Below are positions 14,106 to 22,398 of a DNA stretch of 45,569 nt, one piece after another. Position numbers and translations under genes: made by a program. The first letter of the stretch is position 1. Each line of letters begins with the position of its first letter. A model generated the notes under the pieces. That model was not told the origin of the DNA, ran no database searches, and was given only the letters and a program-made list of their open reading frames with translations. Location of the stretch: the NCBI GenBank assembly GCA_017885655.1, contig JAFNFQ010000023.1:50992-96560 (forward strand), given 5' to 3'. The stretch comes from Methanobacteriota archaeon (GTDB taxonomy: Archaea > Thermoplasmatota > Thermoplasmata > RBG-16-68-12 > JAFNFQ01).

Positions 14106-15272
14106 ATGGGATACAAATATGCGGTTCTCGGCTCAGGGCGTCAGGGAACCGCCGCAGCATACGACCTTGCAACGCATGGCGGTGCCGACTCGGTTCTACT
14201 GGGCGACTTCGATCTGAGTGCAGCGAGATCCGCTGCAGAGCGCGTCAACTCCCTGGCCGGGGGGAAGGTCGCCCGAGCCTCGAAGGTCGATGCGAGTAAG
14301 CCCGAGAGCGTGCTGCGATTCCTGAAGGGCGTGGACGTATTCTTGAGCGCGGTGCCTTACTCCTTCAACCTCTCGCTTTCCAGAGTCGCGGTGAAGGCGA
14401 AGGCGTCGATGGTCGATCTCGGCGGGCACACGGGGATCGTGAGGAAGCAGCTCAAGCTGGACTCTCCCGCCAGGAAGGCTGGAATCGCCATCGTGCCCGA
14501 TTGCGGGATGGGACCAGGAGCGAACATCACTCTGGCGGTGAAGGCTATTCAGATGCTCGACAAAGCCGATGAGGTTCGGATATACGATGGCGGCCTCCCT
14601 CTCCGACCCAGACCGCCATGGAACTACTCGCTCTTCTTCAGCGTCGGCGGTCTGACGAATGAATACACAGGCACTGCGACATTCCTCCGCGGCGGGAAAA
14701 TGGTCGAGGTGCCGGCCCTGACGGAGCAGGAAGAGATTATGCTCCCATCCCTGGGTCCGCTCGAGGCGCGCGTCACCACCGGCGGTCTCTCCACAATGCC
14801 CTGGACCTACGAGGGCAAGTTGCGGGTGCTGGAGAACAAGACGCTGCGGTACCCCGGTCACTGGGCCCGAATGGAAGCGTTCGCCGACCTCGGCCTGTTC
14901 TCGGAGAAACCTGTGAAGATAGGAGGAAGCAGAATCGTGCCGCGCGATGTGTTCCATATGCTGTTCGAAGCACAGGCCTCGGACCCTGAGGCACAGGACG
15001 TGGCGGTGATCCATGTCGTCGCACGGGGATTGAAAGGCGGCAAGTCCTCTTTGGCTGTCGTCGACCTGATCGACAGGTACGACGAGAAGACCGGGTTCAA
15101 GGCCATGGAGCGGCTCACCGGCGGGCACGCCGCAATCGTGGCGGCGATGATCGCACGGGGCACTATCCAAACTGGTGCGCATTCAGTGGAGAGCGCGGTT
15201 CCGCCAGAGGAATGCATCCGCGAAGCGCGCAAGCGGGGAATCGCCGTGACGGAGAAGGTAGAAGGAATCTGA
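14106..15272 (+). CDS. Saccharopine dehydrogenase-like NAD(P)-dependent oxidoreductase
   Basis: This 388-residue protein opens with a Rossmann fold (YAVLGSGRQGTAAAYDLATHGGADSVLLGDFD, residues 4-36), followed by VDVFLSAVPYSFNLSLSRVAVKA and VDLGGHTGIV, and a catalytic-domain stretch PDCGMGPGANITLAVKAIQMLD. This matches the saccharopine dehydrogenase / lysine 6-dehydrogenase family, enzymes of amino acid oxidation or imine reduction. Substrate cannot be fixed from sequence. I start at ATG 14106 because the TATA box at 14076-14083 makes a leaderless message there. It is monocistronic, between the CoA-ligase pseudogene and a surface protein gene. Confidence 0.85.
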   Translation: MGYKYAVLGSGRQGTAAAYDLATHGGADSVLLGDFDLSAARSAAERVNSLAGGKVARASKVDASKPESVLRFLKGVDVFLSAVPYSFNLSLSRVAVKAKASMVDLGGHTGIVRKQLKLDSPARKAGIAIVPDCGMGPGANITLAVKAIQMLDKADEVRIYDGGLPLRPRPPWNYSLFFSVGGLTNEYTGTATFLRGGKMVEVPALTEQEEIMLPSLGPLEARVTTGGLSTMPWTYEGKLRVLENKTLRYPGHWARMEAFADLGLFSEKPVKIGGSRIVPRDVFHMLFEAQASDPEAQDVAVIHVVARGLKGGKSSLAVVDLIDRYDEKTGFKAMERLTGGHAAIVAAMIARGTIQTGAHSVESAVPPEECIREARKRGIAVTEKVEGI

Positions 15273-15321
15273 GTCCCATCTCAGTTTCTCGAGCTCAAAG
15301 AGCGTCTGCTGGACGAACCCA

Positions 15322-15372
15322 TTTTATAGGAGCAGCCCCCATATCCAGCCGCCCGGAAGTGGGCATGGGGAG
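15322..15372 (+). promoter_or_regulatory. TATA box and Shine-Dalgarno of the VWA-PKD gene
   Basis: TTTTATAG at 15322-15329 is a likely TATA box, and GGGGAG at 15367-15372 lies 8 nt before ATG 15381, so this message has a leader of about 30 nt. Confidence 0.45.
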
Positions 15373-15380
15373 TCGGGGAA

Positions 15381-17438
15381 ATGTCATCGAAGATGTTGTT
15401 ATCGATCTTTGCGGTCGCGGTGCTGATTGTTGCGGCGTTGTGCGTCGGGCTGTCGAGGAGGGACAGCGACTTGGTTTCATCTCCTCCGGTGAATCCTCAG
15501 CAGGATGGCACTCCCCCCTACGAACAGACAAACGCGAGCGCTGACCCGTCGACGATATGGGTGGAGACCTCCCCTCCGGACCGCATTCCCAAGGAGAGCA
15601 CCCTGACGCTGACGCTCGATGGTCTCGGGGTGCCTGTCAAGGAGTACCGGCCGCAGGACACGATGTTCCTCATCGACGCCTCCTTGAGCATGATGGATAA
15701 CGACCCGTACGATCTCAGACTGGAGGCGGCGAAGCACTACGTTGACCTCCTCAACAGCTCGGACAGGGCCGCTGTTGTCTCATTCAATTACGATGCGACG
15801 CTGGTGGGAGGGGACCACCTGAGCTCGAACTTCCCCCACATCAAGGCGAACATTGATTCGATAACCCTCGCTGGCTGGACGAACCTGTACGACCCGATTC
15901 GTATATCGACCGACGAGCTGATTGGACGCGGCGATGATTCCCACGTTTGGCTGGAGATACTCTTGACTGACGGTAATGACACGACTTTCCACACCGGCGC
16001 GCAAATCCTCAGCCAGGCGCAACGGGCTGCCGACAACAACATCACGATCTTCACTGTCGGGCTCATAGGCAGAGGCGGCGTCAACGAGTCAATCCTGATG
16101 GACATCGCGAACGTCACGAACGGCGAGTACATCAGGGCGGAGAACGCGAGCGTCCTCGATCAGATATACGAGGAGATCAGCCAGATGGTGAAATATCCGG
16201 ACACCGCTGGCCGCGACAACAACGTCGACGCGATCTTGCCGGACTACCTGCGCTACGTCGATGATAGCGCGGTGCCGATGCCAGACTTCGCAGGCATGTA
16301 CGGGGGAGCATTCCATCTGATGTGGAACTTCTCCAAGCTCAAGATCAACGAGACCTGGACCGCCACTCTCAACGTCACCTCGAGCATCCAAGGTGTGCAC
16401 CTCTATGCGCTGTCCTATCCGGACACGATGGTCACGTACACGCGGTATGACGACACTCGCTTCAGCGTCTCGTTCCCTGAAACGTTCATAGATGTGATAG
16501 GCGCCAGCCCGCCGAACGCCGAGGCCGGAGGACCGTACATGGGCTACGAGGGCACGGCTGTGACGCTGGATGCGAGCGGTTCCAGCGACCCCGACAACGA
16601 TTCGCTGATGTACCGCTGGGACTTCGAGGACGACGGAATCTGGGACACTCCCTGGATGACGGACGCAACGCTCGCGCATGTGTGGGGCGACGATTTCGTC
16701 GGGAATGTTGCCCTGGAGGTTTCGGATGGGAACTTCACAGACACCGACACCGCGAATGTCACGATCCTCAATGTACCGCCAACGATACTTGACGTGCGGG
16801 CCGTCAGCGTCGCGAACGTCACTCTGCGAGTTGCGGGCGAGAAGTGGCACGACGTCACGCTGACGCTGTTCAAGGACGGGAATGAGACCGCGAGCGTCGG
16901 GGTGACGAGATACCCTGGTTCACCTGACGAGCAGACCGCAACTATCGAGAACATGACGATTGACCTCACGGGCGCATTGTCAGCGGTTGTCGTCTACACG
17001 CCGATGGACGACCCGATCAACGGGCAGGTGTGGGGCTCCACACCCGCGTGGCTCATCCTCACCGCAAAGGACGGTTCCGAGGTGCGCATCCACCACGAGT
17101 TCAATGTGCGGCACAATGATACCTGGGTGTGGACCGTCACCGACCTGAGGGTGTTCCTCGTTGGCCTGCCCATAGAGTTCAGCGCATCGGCGCACGACGT
17201 GGGGAGCGACGACCTTTACTTCATGTGGGATTTCGGGGACGGGCGGAACCTCACGACTGTTACCTACAACACCGGAGTGGGCCCGGATCCATATCCGAGC
17301 CCGGATGTGAACCCGATAACTGCCACATCCAATGTAGTAGTCACATATCCGGTCGCAGGGACCTACACCGTGACATTGACAGTGACGGACGACGATGGCG
17401 GCTCGACGACAATCTCTATGACAATCGAAATGGGATGA
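15381..17438 (+). CDS. Secreted or surface VWA-domain protein with PKD domains
   Basis: This 685-residue protein begins with a hydrophobic signal/anchor (residues 5-23) and a Ser/Pro/Gln-rich linker. A von Willebrand A domain spans about 94-275 with a complete MIDAS metal site: DASLS (D99, S101, S103), the Thr in GWTNLYD, and the Asp in LTDGND. A PKD domain follows at about 375-455 (PPNAEAGGPYMGYEGTAV, WDFEDDG), then an unassigned region, and a second PKD-like domain at the end (WDFGDGRNL, GTYTVTLTVTDDDGGST). No C-terminal anchor is seen. Such proteins usually act in cell-surface adhesion or binding of other proteins in a Mg2+-dependent way. Many N-x-S/T sites suggest glycosylation. Confidence 0.85.
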   Translation: MSSKMLLSIFAVAVLIVAALCVGLSRRDSDLVSSPPVNPQQDGTPPYEQTNASADPSTIWVETSPPDRIPKESTLTLTLDGLGVPVKEYRPQDTMFLIDASLSMMDNDPYDLRLEAAKHYVDLLNSSDRAAVVSFNYDATLVGGDHLSSNFPHIKANIDSITLAGWTNLYDPIRISTDELIGRGDDSHVWLEILLTDGNDTTFHTGAQILSQAQRAADNNITIFTVGLIGRGGVNESILMDIANVTNGEYIRAENASVLDQIYEEISQMVKYPDTAGRDNNVDAILPDYLRYVDDSAVPMPDFAGMYGGAFHLMWNFSKLKINETWTATLNVTSSIQGVHLYALSYPDTMVTYTRYDDTRFSVSFPETFIDVIGASPPNAEAGGPYMGYEGTAVTLDASGSSDPDNDSLMYRWDFEDDGIWDTPWMTDATLAHVWGDDFVGNVALEVSDGNFTDTDTANVTILNVPPTILDVRAVSVANVTLRVAGEKWHDVTLTLFKDGNETASVGVTRYPGSPDEQTATIENMTIDLTGALSAVVVYTPMDDPINGQVWGSTPAWLILTAKDGSEVRIHHEFNVRHNDTWVWTVTDLRVFLVGLPIEFSASAHDVGSDDLYFMWDFGDGRNLTTVTYNTGVGPDPYPSPDVNPITATSNVVVTYPVAGTYTVTLTVTDDDGGSTTISMTIEMG

Positions 17439-17896
17439 GGTTCCTGACTGCTACCGGCGAAGACCCTCATGGTTCTCGAAGAGATTGACACGATAGCCAC
17501 GCCGGCGGCGTCCCGAGGATATCCGTCCCGGAAGGACTCTGGGTAGGCCTAGGTCGGACCGTAGACAAGTCCAAGGGTTGAAGGGCGGGATTGAAGCGTT
17601 CGATCGATCACTCGGTCGAGAGTCCAGCGAGCCAGGACCTCGCTTCAGGATGGTCGTCGATCATTTCCCCGGTCTTATGCCACCTTTGATTGCTCGTGAG
17701 TGTCTTGAGGAGACAGGCTGCAAGCCACTCCTTGAATCCATCCCTGCCCCCTAGGGAAGTGTGGGCTGCTCGCGGCAAGCCTGATCCTGAGTCCAGCGCT
17801 CTCGAGCGTCATGGCGGTCTCGGGTCAGAGATAGCTGTTGTCTGCGATTGGGAGCAGAACGCCAAGGTGAATCGGACTTACCTTTCCCACGGGTCA
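17439..17896. other. 458-nt gap with a possible gene remnant
   Basis: No clear gene lies between the VWA-PKD gene and the first tRNA-Ser copy. A minus-strand frame of 56 codons (17608-17778) is described separately. The remainder has no recognisable promoter, RNA or repeat, and looks like decayed sequence at the edge of the tRNA-Ser island. Confidence 0.4.
17608..17778 (-). CDS. Possible small protein or gene remnant
   Basis: A frame from TTG 17778 to TGA 17608-17610 encodes 56 residues with a protein-like composition, including DGFKEWLAACLLKTLTSNQ and then HKTGEMIDDHPEARSWLAGLSTE. I do not recognise it. It may be the C-terminal remnant of a gene from the neighbouring island, or chance. There is no clear promoter, and the frame is closed upstream by TGA after a further 10 codons without an ATG. 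Confidence 0.25.
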   Translation of the reverse strand: MPRAAHTSLGGRDGFKEWLAACLLKTLTSNQRWHKTGEMIDDHPEARSWLAGLSTE

Positions 17897-18000
17897 AGCG
17901 CCCAGGGCAGGATTCGAACCTGCGAGGCTTTGCGGCCAGTAGCTTGCTCGGTGCCGCCGGATTTCGGCTCGACACGCTCGAAGCTACCGCCTTGACCGGG
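17897..18000. repeat. Direct repeat, copy A (tRNA-Ser body)
   Basis: These 104 nt recur at 19135-19238 (offset 1238 nt) with only two small differences in the tRNA variable arm. Similarity drops abruptly to 13 of 18 over the tRNA 5' end beyond 18000. The pair brackets the ORF at 18039-19016. Confidence 0.85.
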
Positions 18001-18015
18001 TAAAGCGACTTGGGC
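17899..18015 (-). tRNA. Second tRNA-Ser(CGA) copy, partly degenerate
   Basis: The copy keeps the anticodon stem-loop, the identical 32-nt intron (17945-17976), the T-arm and the 3' acceptor strand of the intact gene at 19137-19253. It has a mismatch in the acceptor stem (A6 opposite C67), TC instead of TA at positions 8-9, a weaker D-stem (GCTT/AGGC with a G-U pair) and a variable arm reduced from 4 to 3 pairs. No TATA box is evident upstream, where it follows the ORF stop by 23 nt. It is either a decaying paralogue or a duplicate carried by a mobile element. Confidence 0.65.
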
Positions 18016-18038
18016 ACCGCCACGTGGCGGGCGGCCAA

Positions 18039-19016
18039 TCATTTCTTGACGGAAACATCCGACACGAAATGCAGGCTCATTCCCGAACAAACCACCTTGC
18101 TGAAGTCAACCAGTCCGGGCTTCGGCGCCGTATTCCATACCAAATCGAATTCAAGGTTCCGCGAATCGTACCTACGTGCGCGTATCATGTCCAGCTCTGC
18201 TCCGCACAGATCCGAGTGAAATCTCTTCTTGATTTTCCCAATCGATTTCCGATGACGGTCGAGGACATCTATCAGATTGAGGTTCTCCCTGATCTGATGT
18301 AGACACCCCAGTTTCGGATCATCCCAATTGAACTCGATCGAGGATATGTCCCTGAAGCTTATCTGCATCCTGCGCCGTTTGAGGTCGATGTGTCCGTCTT
18401 CGACATCCCATCTCGCTATATAGTCCAGGAGAAGGTCGATGCTCCTGTGCTCGAGCGACAGTTCATTCGATATGACTCTCGCGTCATGAAACCCGAAGAC
18501 TTCATTGAAGATCTCCAAAAAGTCCTTGTCCGATGATTCGAGCTTTTGACCAATCGGTATCTTCACCCCGTCGAACCACTTGACCACTTCCGGAGACCTG
18601 TCGGATACCGCCTCGAAGACCTCGCCGCGACCGAGAAACTCCCCCGGTGGCGGCTTCGGTTCGAGGATGACTCTGTTTCTCGCCTCCTCGTCCTTGACAC
18701 GCCATAGACTGACGAGCACAGGCAGCCCGAGGGGTCTCTTGGATTGGCCGAACAGCTCATTGATCGGGTTCATTTCGATGCCGATCACCAGAAGGTCTTC
18801 GGTTTTGTAGTTCAGCCCAAGGTGCAGATTCTCGTCCAGATGGAGGAAAAAGGCTCCGTCTTTCTCCTTGATGACCTCTGTGACGGTCCCTATCAACCGC
18901 AAACCTCCTATGGTGATCTCGCCGTGTCTGAACTTGACGACGACACGCTTCCCCCTGAAATCCGTGTTCCCGCCCTGCAACGAAATCAGGCCCGCCCTGA
19001 ATCCATCACTGTCCAA
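18039..19016 (-). CDS. Unrecognised protein inside the tRNA-Ser bracket
   Basis: This frame encodes 325 residues from TTG 19016. The start is uncertain: a TATA-like stretch at about 19026-19033 would place transcription near 19000, and TTG 18980 is an alternative. There is no signal peptide or TM helix. The first 65 residues are strand-rich (KRVVVKFRHGEITIGGLRLIGTVTEVI...) and could be a small beta-barrel. The rest is mixed, with LDYIARWDVEDGHIDLKRRR and IRENLNLIDVLDRHRKSIGKIKKRF. I recognise no family and see no recombinase, nuclease or helicase motif. Its base composition is clearly more AT-rich than the neighbours, which points to transfer. Confidence 0.7.
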   Translation of the reverse strand: MDSDGFRAGLISLQGGNTDFRGKRVVVKFRHGEITIGGLRLIGTVTEVIKEKDGAFFLHLDENLHLGLNYKTEDLLVIGIEMNPINELFGQSKRPLGLPVLVSLWRVKDEEARNRVILEPKPPPGEFLGRGEVFEAVSDRSPEVVKWFDGVKIPIGQKLESSDKDFLEIFNEVFGFHDARVISNELSLEHRSIDLLLDYIARWDVEDGHIDLKRRRMQISFRDISSIEFNWDDPKLGCLHQIRENLNLIDVLDRHRKSIGKIKKRFHSDLCGAELDMIRARRYDSRNLEFDLVWNTAPKPGLVDFSKVVCSGMSLHFVSDVSVKK

Positions 19017-19134
19017 CCAAGGATGAGTATATCAAAGCTTGGCGTCGCTGGCAAGCGTTTTCCGTCGTGGGAATGCGAAATCCTAGACCGGTCCTTTTGA
19101 AATCGGCACGCGTCTTCGCAGACAGAATCGGGGG

Positions 19135-19238
19135 AGCGCCCAGGGCAGGATTCGAACCTGCGAGGCCTTTCGGCCAGTAGCTTGCTCGGTGCCGCCGGAT
19201 TTCGGCTCGACACGCTCGAAGCTACCGCCTTGACCGGG
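19135..19238. repeat. Direct repeat, copy B (tRNA-Ser body)
   Basis: This is the partner of 17897-18000. It covers the tRNA-Ser from 2 nt past its 3' end to the D-loop, including the intron. Such tRNA 3'-part duplications are typical products of integration at a tRNA gene. Confidence 0.85.
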
Positions 19239-19253
19239 CTAGGCTACCTGGGC
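19137..19253 (-). tRNA. tRNA-Ser(CGA) with canonical 37/38 intron
   Basis: The acceptor GCCCAGG pairs with CCTGGGC; G73 is the serine discriminator and no CCA is encoded. The D-arm is GCCT/AGGC with A14 and GG. The anticodon stem GTAGC/GCTAC closes a loop that after splicing reads TTCGAGA, anticodon CGA (codon UCG). The long variable arm (GGCC-GAAA-GGCC) and the T-arm GCAGG-TTCGAAT-CCTGC complete a class II tRNA of 85 nt. A TATA-like GTTAAG lies about 31 nt upstream at 19281-19286. Confidence 0.92.
19183..19214 (-). other. Canonical anticodon-loop intron of tRNA-Ser(CGA)
   Basis: The intron lies between positions 37 and 38. The central helix pairs TTCG (32-35) with CGAG in the intron, with 3-nt bulges AGC and CAA on either side, the standard bulge-helix-bulge. 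Internally GTG/CAC and GCCG/CGGC form a hairpin. The same intron is present unchanged in the degenerate copy. Confidence 0.88.
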
Positions 19254-19280
19254 ACCCGCGCCCGCAATCCCCGCCAATCT

Positions 19281-19286
19281 CTTAAC
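19281..19286 (-). promoter_or_regulatory. TATA-like element of tRNA-Ser(CGA)
   Basis: GTTAAG on the minus strand is centred 31 nt before the tRNA 5' end, matching archaeal promoter spacing. The degenerate tRNA copy has no equivalent. Confidence 0.4.
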
Positions 19287-19327
19287 CGTATCGCCCGCAG
19301 GTATTTTCTACCGCCACTGCATCATCG

Positions 19328-19540
19328 ATGACGATGAAGGTCGTCGTGGAATTCTTTCCCCAGAGGCGGGAAATCGTCATGGACCTCCCCGCCCGATCGA
19401 ATGGCCACGATTTGATGAAATCACTGCTCCTCGCCCCCGATGTCCACATCCTCGTGCGCGATGACGTGCCGATTCCGATTGACGAGGAACTCAAAGAAGG
19501 GGACCGCGTCCGCATAATCGCTGTCGTTTCTGGCGGTTGA
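19328..19540 (+). CDS. MoaD/ThiS-like ubiquitin-fold protein (SAMP-type)
   Basis: This 70-residue beta-grasp protein ends in Gly-Gly (VVSGG), the hallmark of ThiS, MoaD and archaeal SAMP modifiers, whose C-terminus is adenylated and thiolated by an E1-like enzyme. The pattern MKVVVEFFPQRREIVMDLP, HDLMKSLLLAPDVHILVRDDVPIP and EGDRVRIIAVVSGG fits SAMP2-like proteins that serve tRNA thiolation and protein conjugation. No moaE or thiG neighbour is present, which favours a SAMP role. ATG 19334 is an equally good start: the TATA-like TATTTTCT at 19302-19309 is 29 nt before it. Confidence 0.85.
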   Translation: MTMKVVVEFFPQRREIVMDLPARSNGHDLMKSLLLAPDVHILVRDDVPIPIDEELKEGDRVRIIAVVSGG

Positions 19541-19582
19541 GCGCATCACTGGCGTCAATGGTGGACGGCTCCTCCGCAAATG

Positions 19583-19590
19583 TTTATCTA
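19583..19590 (+). promoter_or_regulatory. TATA box of gcvPA
   Basis: TTTATCTA is centred about 31 nt before ATG 19617, with no Shine-Dalgarno in between, pointing to a leaderless gcvPA-gcvPB message. Confidence 0.55.
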
Positions 19591-19616
19591 CAACAGAGGT
19601 TTCCGAATCAAATCGT

Positions 19617-20939
19617 ATGCAATCAGATGAGAGGGCGATGCTGGATGCTCTAGGCATCGCCTCGGTCGACGAGCTGTTCAAGGACATACCCGAGAGCGTC
19701 AGGATCAACGGCCTAACGCTTCCCGCGGGAATCTCAGAGGCTGAGGTTGTCGCGAAGGTCAGGAAGGTTCTCGGGGCCAACAAGACCCCGGAGAAGCTGC
19801 CCTCGTTCCTCGGAGCGGGAATCTACGATCATTTCATCCCTGCGGCGGTGAGGGCGATACAGTCGCGGTCGGAGTTCTACACCAGCTACACCCCATACCA
19901 ACCCGAGATCAGCCAGGGCGTCCTGCAGGCGCTCTTCGAGTACCAGAGCATGATGTGCGAGCTGACAGGCATGGATGCCGCGAACACGTCGATGTACGAC
20001 TGGGCGACCGCCCTGGGCGAGGCCGCCCTGATGGCGCACAGGATCCACGGCGGCAAGGAGTTCGTCGTTGGCAGGGCGATGGGGCGCGAGAGGCTGCAGG
20101 TCCTCAGGAGCTACGCCTCCGGGGTCGGCCTGAAGATCAAGATGGTCGAGTTCGACGCGAACACCGGACAGCTCGACCTCGATATGCTGAAGTCGCAGGT
20201 CGGACCGGATACCTGCGGCGTTTACTTCGAGAACCCGAACTTCTTTGGTGTGTTCGAGGAAAAGGTGGACGAGATCAGGAGTCTGGTGCCCTCCGTCCTC
20301 GTCGTCGGCGCGAACCCCCTTTCACTCGCAATCACCAAGCCGCCGGGCGAATACGGCGCCGACATCGTCATCGGGGAGGGACAGGGCCTCGGGAACCCGC
20401 CGAGCTACGGCGGTCCCCTCCTCGGAGTCTTCGCCGTCAAGAAGGAGCACATCAGGGCTATGCCGGGCAGGATCATAGGCATGACGAACGACGCGAAGGG
20501 AAAACGAGCATTCTGCATGACCCTCCAGACCAGGGAGCAGCACATCAGGAGGCAGAAGGCGACCAGTAACATCTGCACGAATGAAGCCCTCGTCTCCATC
20601 GCGTCAACCGCTTACATAGCCGTCCTCGGCGGGAGAGGGCTCAGGAAGCTCGCGGTTGAGAACATGACCGCCGCCAGGGACCTGGCCAGGAACATCAACC
20701 ACCTGAGGCGCTTCAAGGCCCCGATGTTCAAGAGCGCTCACTTCAACGAGTTCACCGTCCGCTCGAAAATCCCCTACTCGCGCGTGCACAGGGAGCTGCT
20801 GAGGCGGGGCCTGCATGGCGGGCTCTCCCTCGAGGACAGGTTCCCCGAGCTGGGACACGTCGCCCTGTTCGCGACGACCGACGTTCACGGAGAGAACGAG
20901 AGAGAGAGGATCATCAAGGCGCTGGGGGCGATTGAGTGA
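19617..20939 (+). CDS. gcvPA: Glycine dehydrogenase (decarboxylating) subunit 1
   Basis: This 440-residue protein is the first half of the split glycine decarboxylase P-protein, which removes CO2 from glycine and passes the aminomethyl group to GcvH. Family blocks seen are the SFLGAGIYDHFIPAAVRAI motif, FYTSYTPYQPEISQG, QSMMCELTGMDAANTSMYDWATALGEAALMA and GEGQGLGNPPSYGGPLLG. It overlaps gcvPB by 4 nt (GTGA). gcvT and gcvH are not in the window. Confidence 0.95.
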   Translation: MQSDERAMLDALGIASVDELFKDIPESVRINGLTLPAGISEAEVVAKVRKVLGANKTPEKLPSFLGAGIYDHFIPAAVRAIQSRSEFYTSYTPYQPEISQGVLQALFEYQSMMCELTGMDAANTSMYDWATALGEAALMAHRIHGGKEFVVGRAMGRERLQVLRSYASGVGLKIKMVEFDANTGQLDLDMLKSQVGPDTCGVYFENPNFFGVFEEKVDEIRSLVPSVLVVGANPLSLAITKPPGEYGADIVIGEGQGLGNPPSYGGPLLGVFAVKKEHIRAMPGRIIGMTNDAKGKRAFCMTLQTREQHIRRQKATSNICTNEALVSIASTAYIAVLGGRGLRKLAVENMTAARDLARNINHLRRFKAPMFKSAHFNEFTVRSKIPYSRVHRELLRRGLHGGLSLEDRFPELGHVALFATTDVHGENERERIIKALGAIE

Positions 20940-22393
20940 AGTACCGGCAGGCGTACTTCGACGAGCCGCTGCTCTTCGAGAAGTTCGACGGAGAGACGGA
21001 GCCGCTGCCGGAAGGCCTCGTCCCCAAGGCGCTTGAGCGCAAGTCCCTCGAGCTGCCGAACATCCCCGAGAACGACGTCGTGAGGCACTTCGTCAGGCTC
21101 TCCGAGATGAGCTTCGGCATCGACACGGGATTCTACCCTCTGGGCTCCTGCACGATGAAGTACAACCCCAAGTTCACGGAGGAGCTCGCGGCGCTGCCGG
21201 AGGCTTCGAGGATCCACCCCTGCCAGGACGAGTCGACGGTCCAGGGCGCGCTCCGCCTGATGTACGAGCTTCAGCAGATGCTCAGGTCGATCGCGGGCAT
21301 GGACGCCGTCACCCTGCAGCCCGCCGCTGGAGCCGCCGGCGAGTTCACCGGGCTCCTGTTGGCCAAGGCGTATCACGAGGACAGGGGCGAGCAGAGGACT
21401 CAGGTAATCGTCCCCGACACGGCCCACGGCACCAACTTCGCGTCAGCCGCGATGGCGGGCTACGAGGTCGTGGAGATACCGAGCAAGGAAGGCCTGGTGG
21501 ACCTTGACGCCCTGAAGACCGCCCTCAATTCGAAGACGCTCGCCTTCATGCTCACCAACCCGAACACCCTCGGCATCTTCGAGCCGGAGATCCTGGAGAT
21601 AGCGGACACCGTCCACGATTCAGGCGCCCTCATCTATTACGACGGCGCGAACCTCAACGCGATCATGGGCAAGACCTCACCAGGCAGGATGAACTTCGAC
21701 ATTGTCCACTTCAACCTGCACAAGACATTCGCGACCCCCCATGGCGGCGGCGGGCCCGGCGCGGGCCCCGTCGGCGTGAAAGAGCCCCTCGAATCATATC
21801 TGCCCGTGCCCGCAATCAGGCAGGACGGCAACGAGTTCAAACTCGACTACGACAAGCCCAAGACGATAGGCAAGGTGCACTCGTGGTACGGCAACTTCGG
21901 TATGTTCGTCCGCGCCTACGCGTACATCCTGCGCATGGGCGGGGACGGGCTCACGAAAGCGTCCGAGCGGGCGGTCCTAAACGCGAACTACCTCAGATTC
22001 AGACTGCAGAAGGTCCTCGACTTACCTTACCAGGAACTCAGGAAGCACGAGTTCGTGCTGAGCTGCGCGAAGCTCAAGGAGAGGGGGCTGAGGGCGGCGG
22101 ACGTTGCGAAGAGGCTCATGGACTTCGGCTTCCACCCGCCGACTGTCTACTTCCCCCACCTGGTCGACGAGGCGCTGATGATAGAGCCGACCGAGACCGA
22201 GAGCAAGGAGACGCTGGACTCCTTCGCGGATGCGATCGATGAGATCCTGGCCGAGAGTCCGGACGTGCTGAAATCCGCACCGCACAACACGGCGGTCTCC
22301 CGCGTCGATGAGGTCCTTGCGGCGAGGAACCCGATCCTGAGCTGGCGGATGTGGCAGGAGCAGAAGAAGGCTGGCGGCGAAAAGCCGCAGTAG
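20936..22393 (+). CDS. gcvPB: Glycine dehydrogenase (decarboxylating) subunit 2
   Basis: This 485-residue protein is the PLP-binding half of the P-protein. It shows FYPLGSCTMKYNPK, QPAAGAAGEFTGLL, DTAHGTNFASAAMAGYEV, and the PLP lysine in FNLHKTFATPHGGGGPGAGPVGV. The GTG start at 20936 overlaps the gcvPA stop (GTGA). The conserved C-terminal part (FHPPTVYFPHLVDEALMIEPTETESKE) is present, so the gene is complete. Together with gcvPA it would supply methylene-tetrahydropterin in glycine breakdown, or make glycine in reverse. Confidence 0.96.
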   Translation: MKYRQAYFDEPLLFEKFDGETEPLPEGLVPKALERKSLELPNIPENDVVRHFVRLSEMSFGIDTGFYPLGSCTMKYNPKFTEELAALPEASRIHPCQDESTVQGALRLMYELQQMLRSIAGMDAVTLQPAAGAAGEFTGLLLAKAYHEDRGEQRTQVIVPDTAHGTNFASAAMAGYEVVEIPSKEGLVDLDALKTALNSKTLAFMLTNPNTLGIFEPEILEIADTVHDSGALIYYDGANLNAIMGKTSPGRMNFDIVHFNLHKTFATPHGGGGPGAGPVGVKEPLESYLPVPAIRQDGNEFKLDYDKPKTIGKVHSWYGNFGMFVRAYAYILRMGGDGLTKASERAVLNANYLRFRLQKVLDLPYQELRKHEFVLSCAKLKERGLRAADVAKRLMDFGFHPPTVYFPHLVDEALMIEPTETESKETLDSFADAIDEILAESPDVLKSAPHNTAVSRVDEVLAARNPILSWRMWQEQKKAGGEKPQ

Positions 22394-22398
22394 CCCAT

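Noticed and set aside
17751-18090. Minus-strand frames across the first tRNA-Ser copy
   Set aside because: They run through the tRNA structure and are explained by it.
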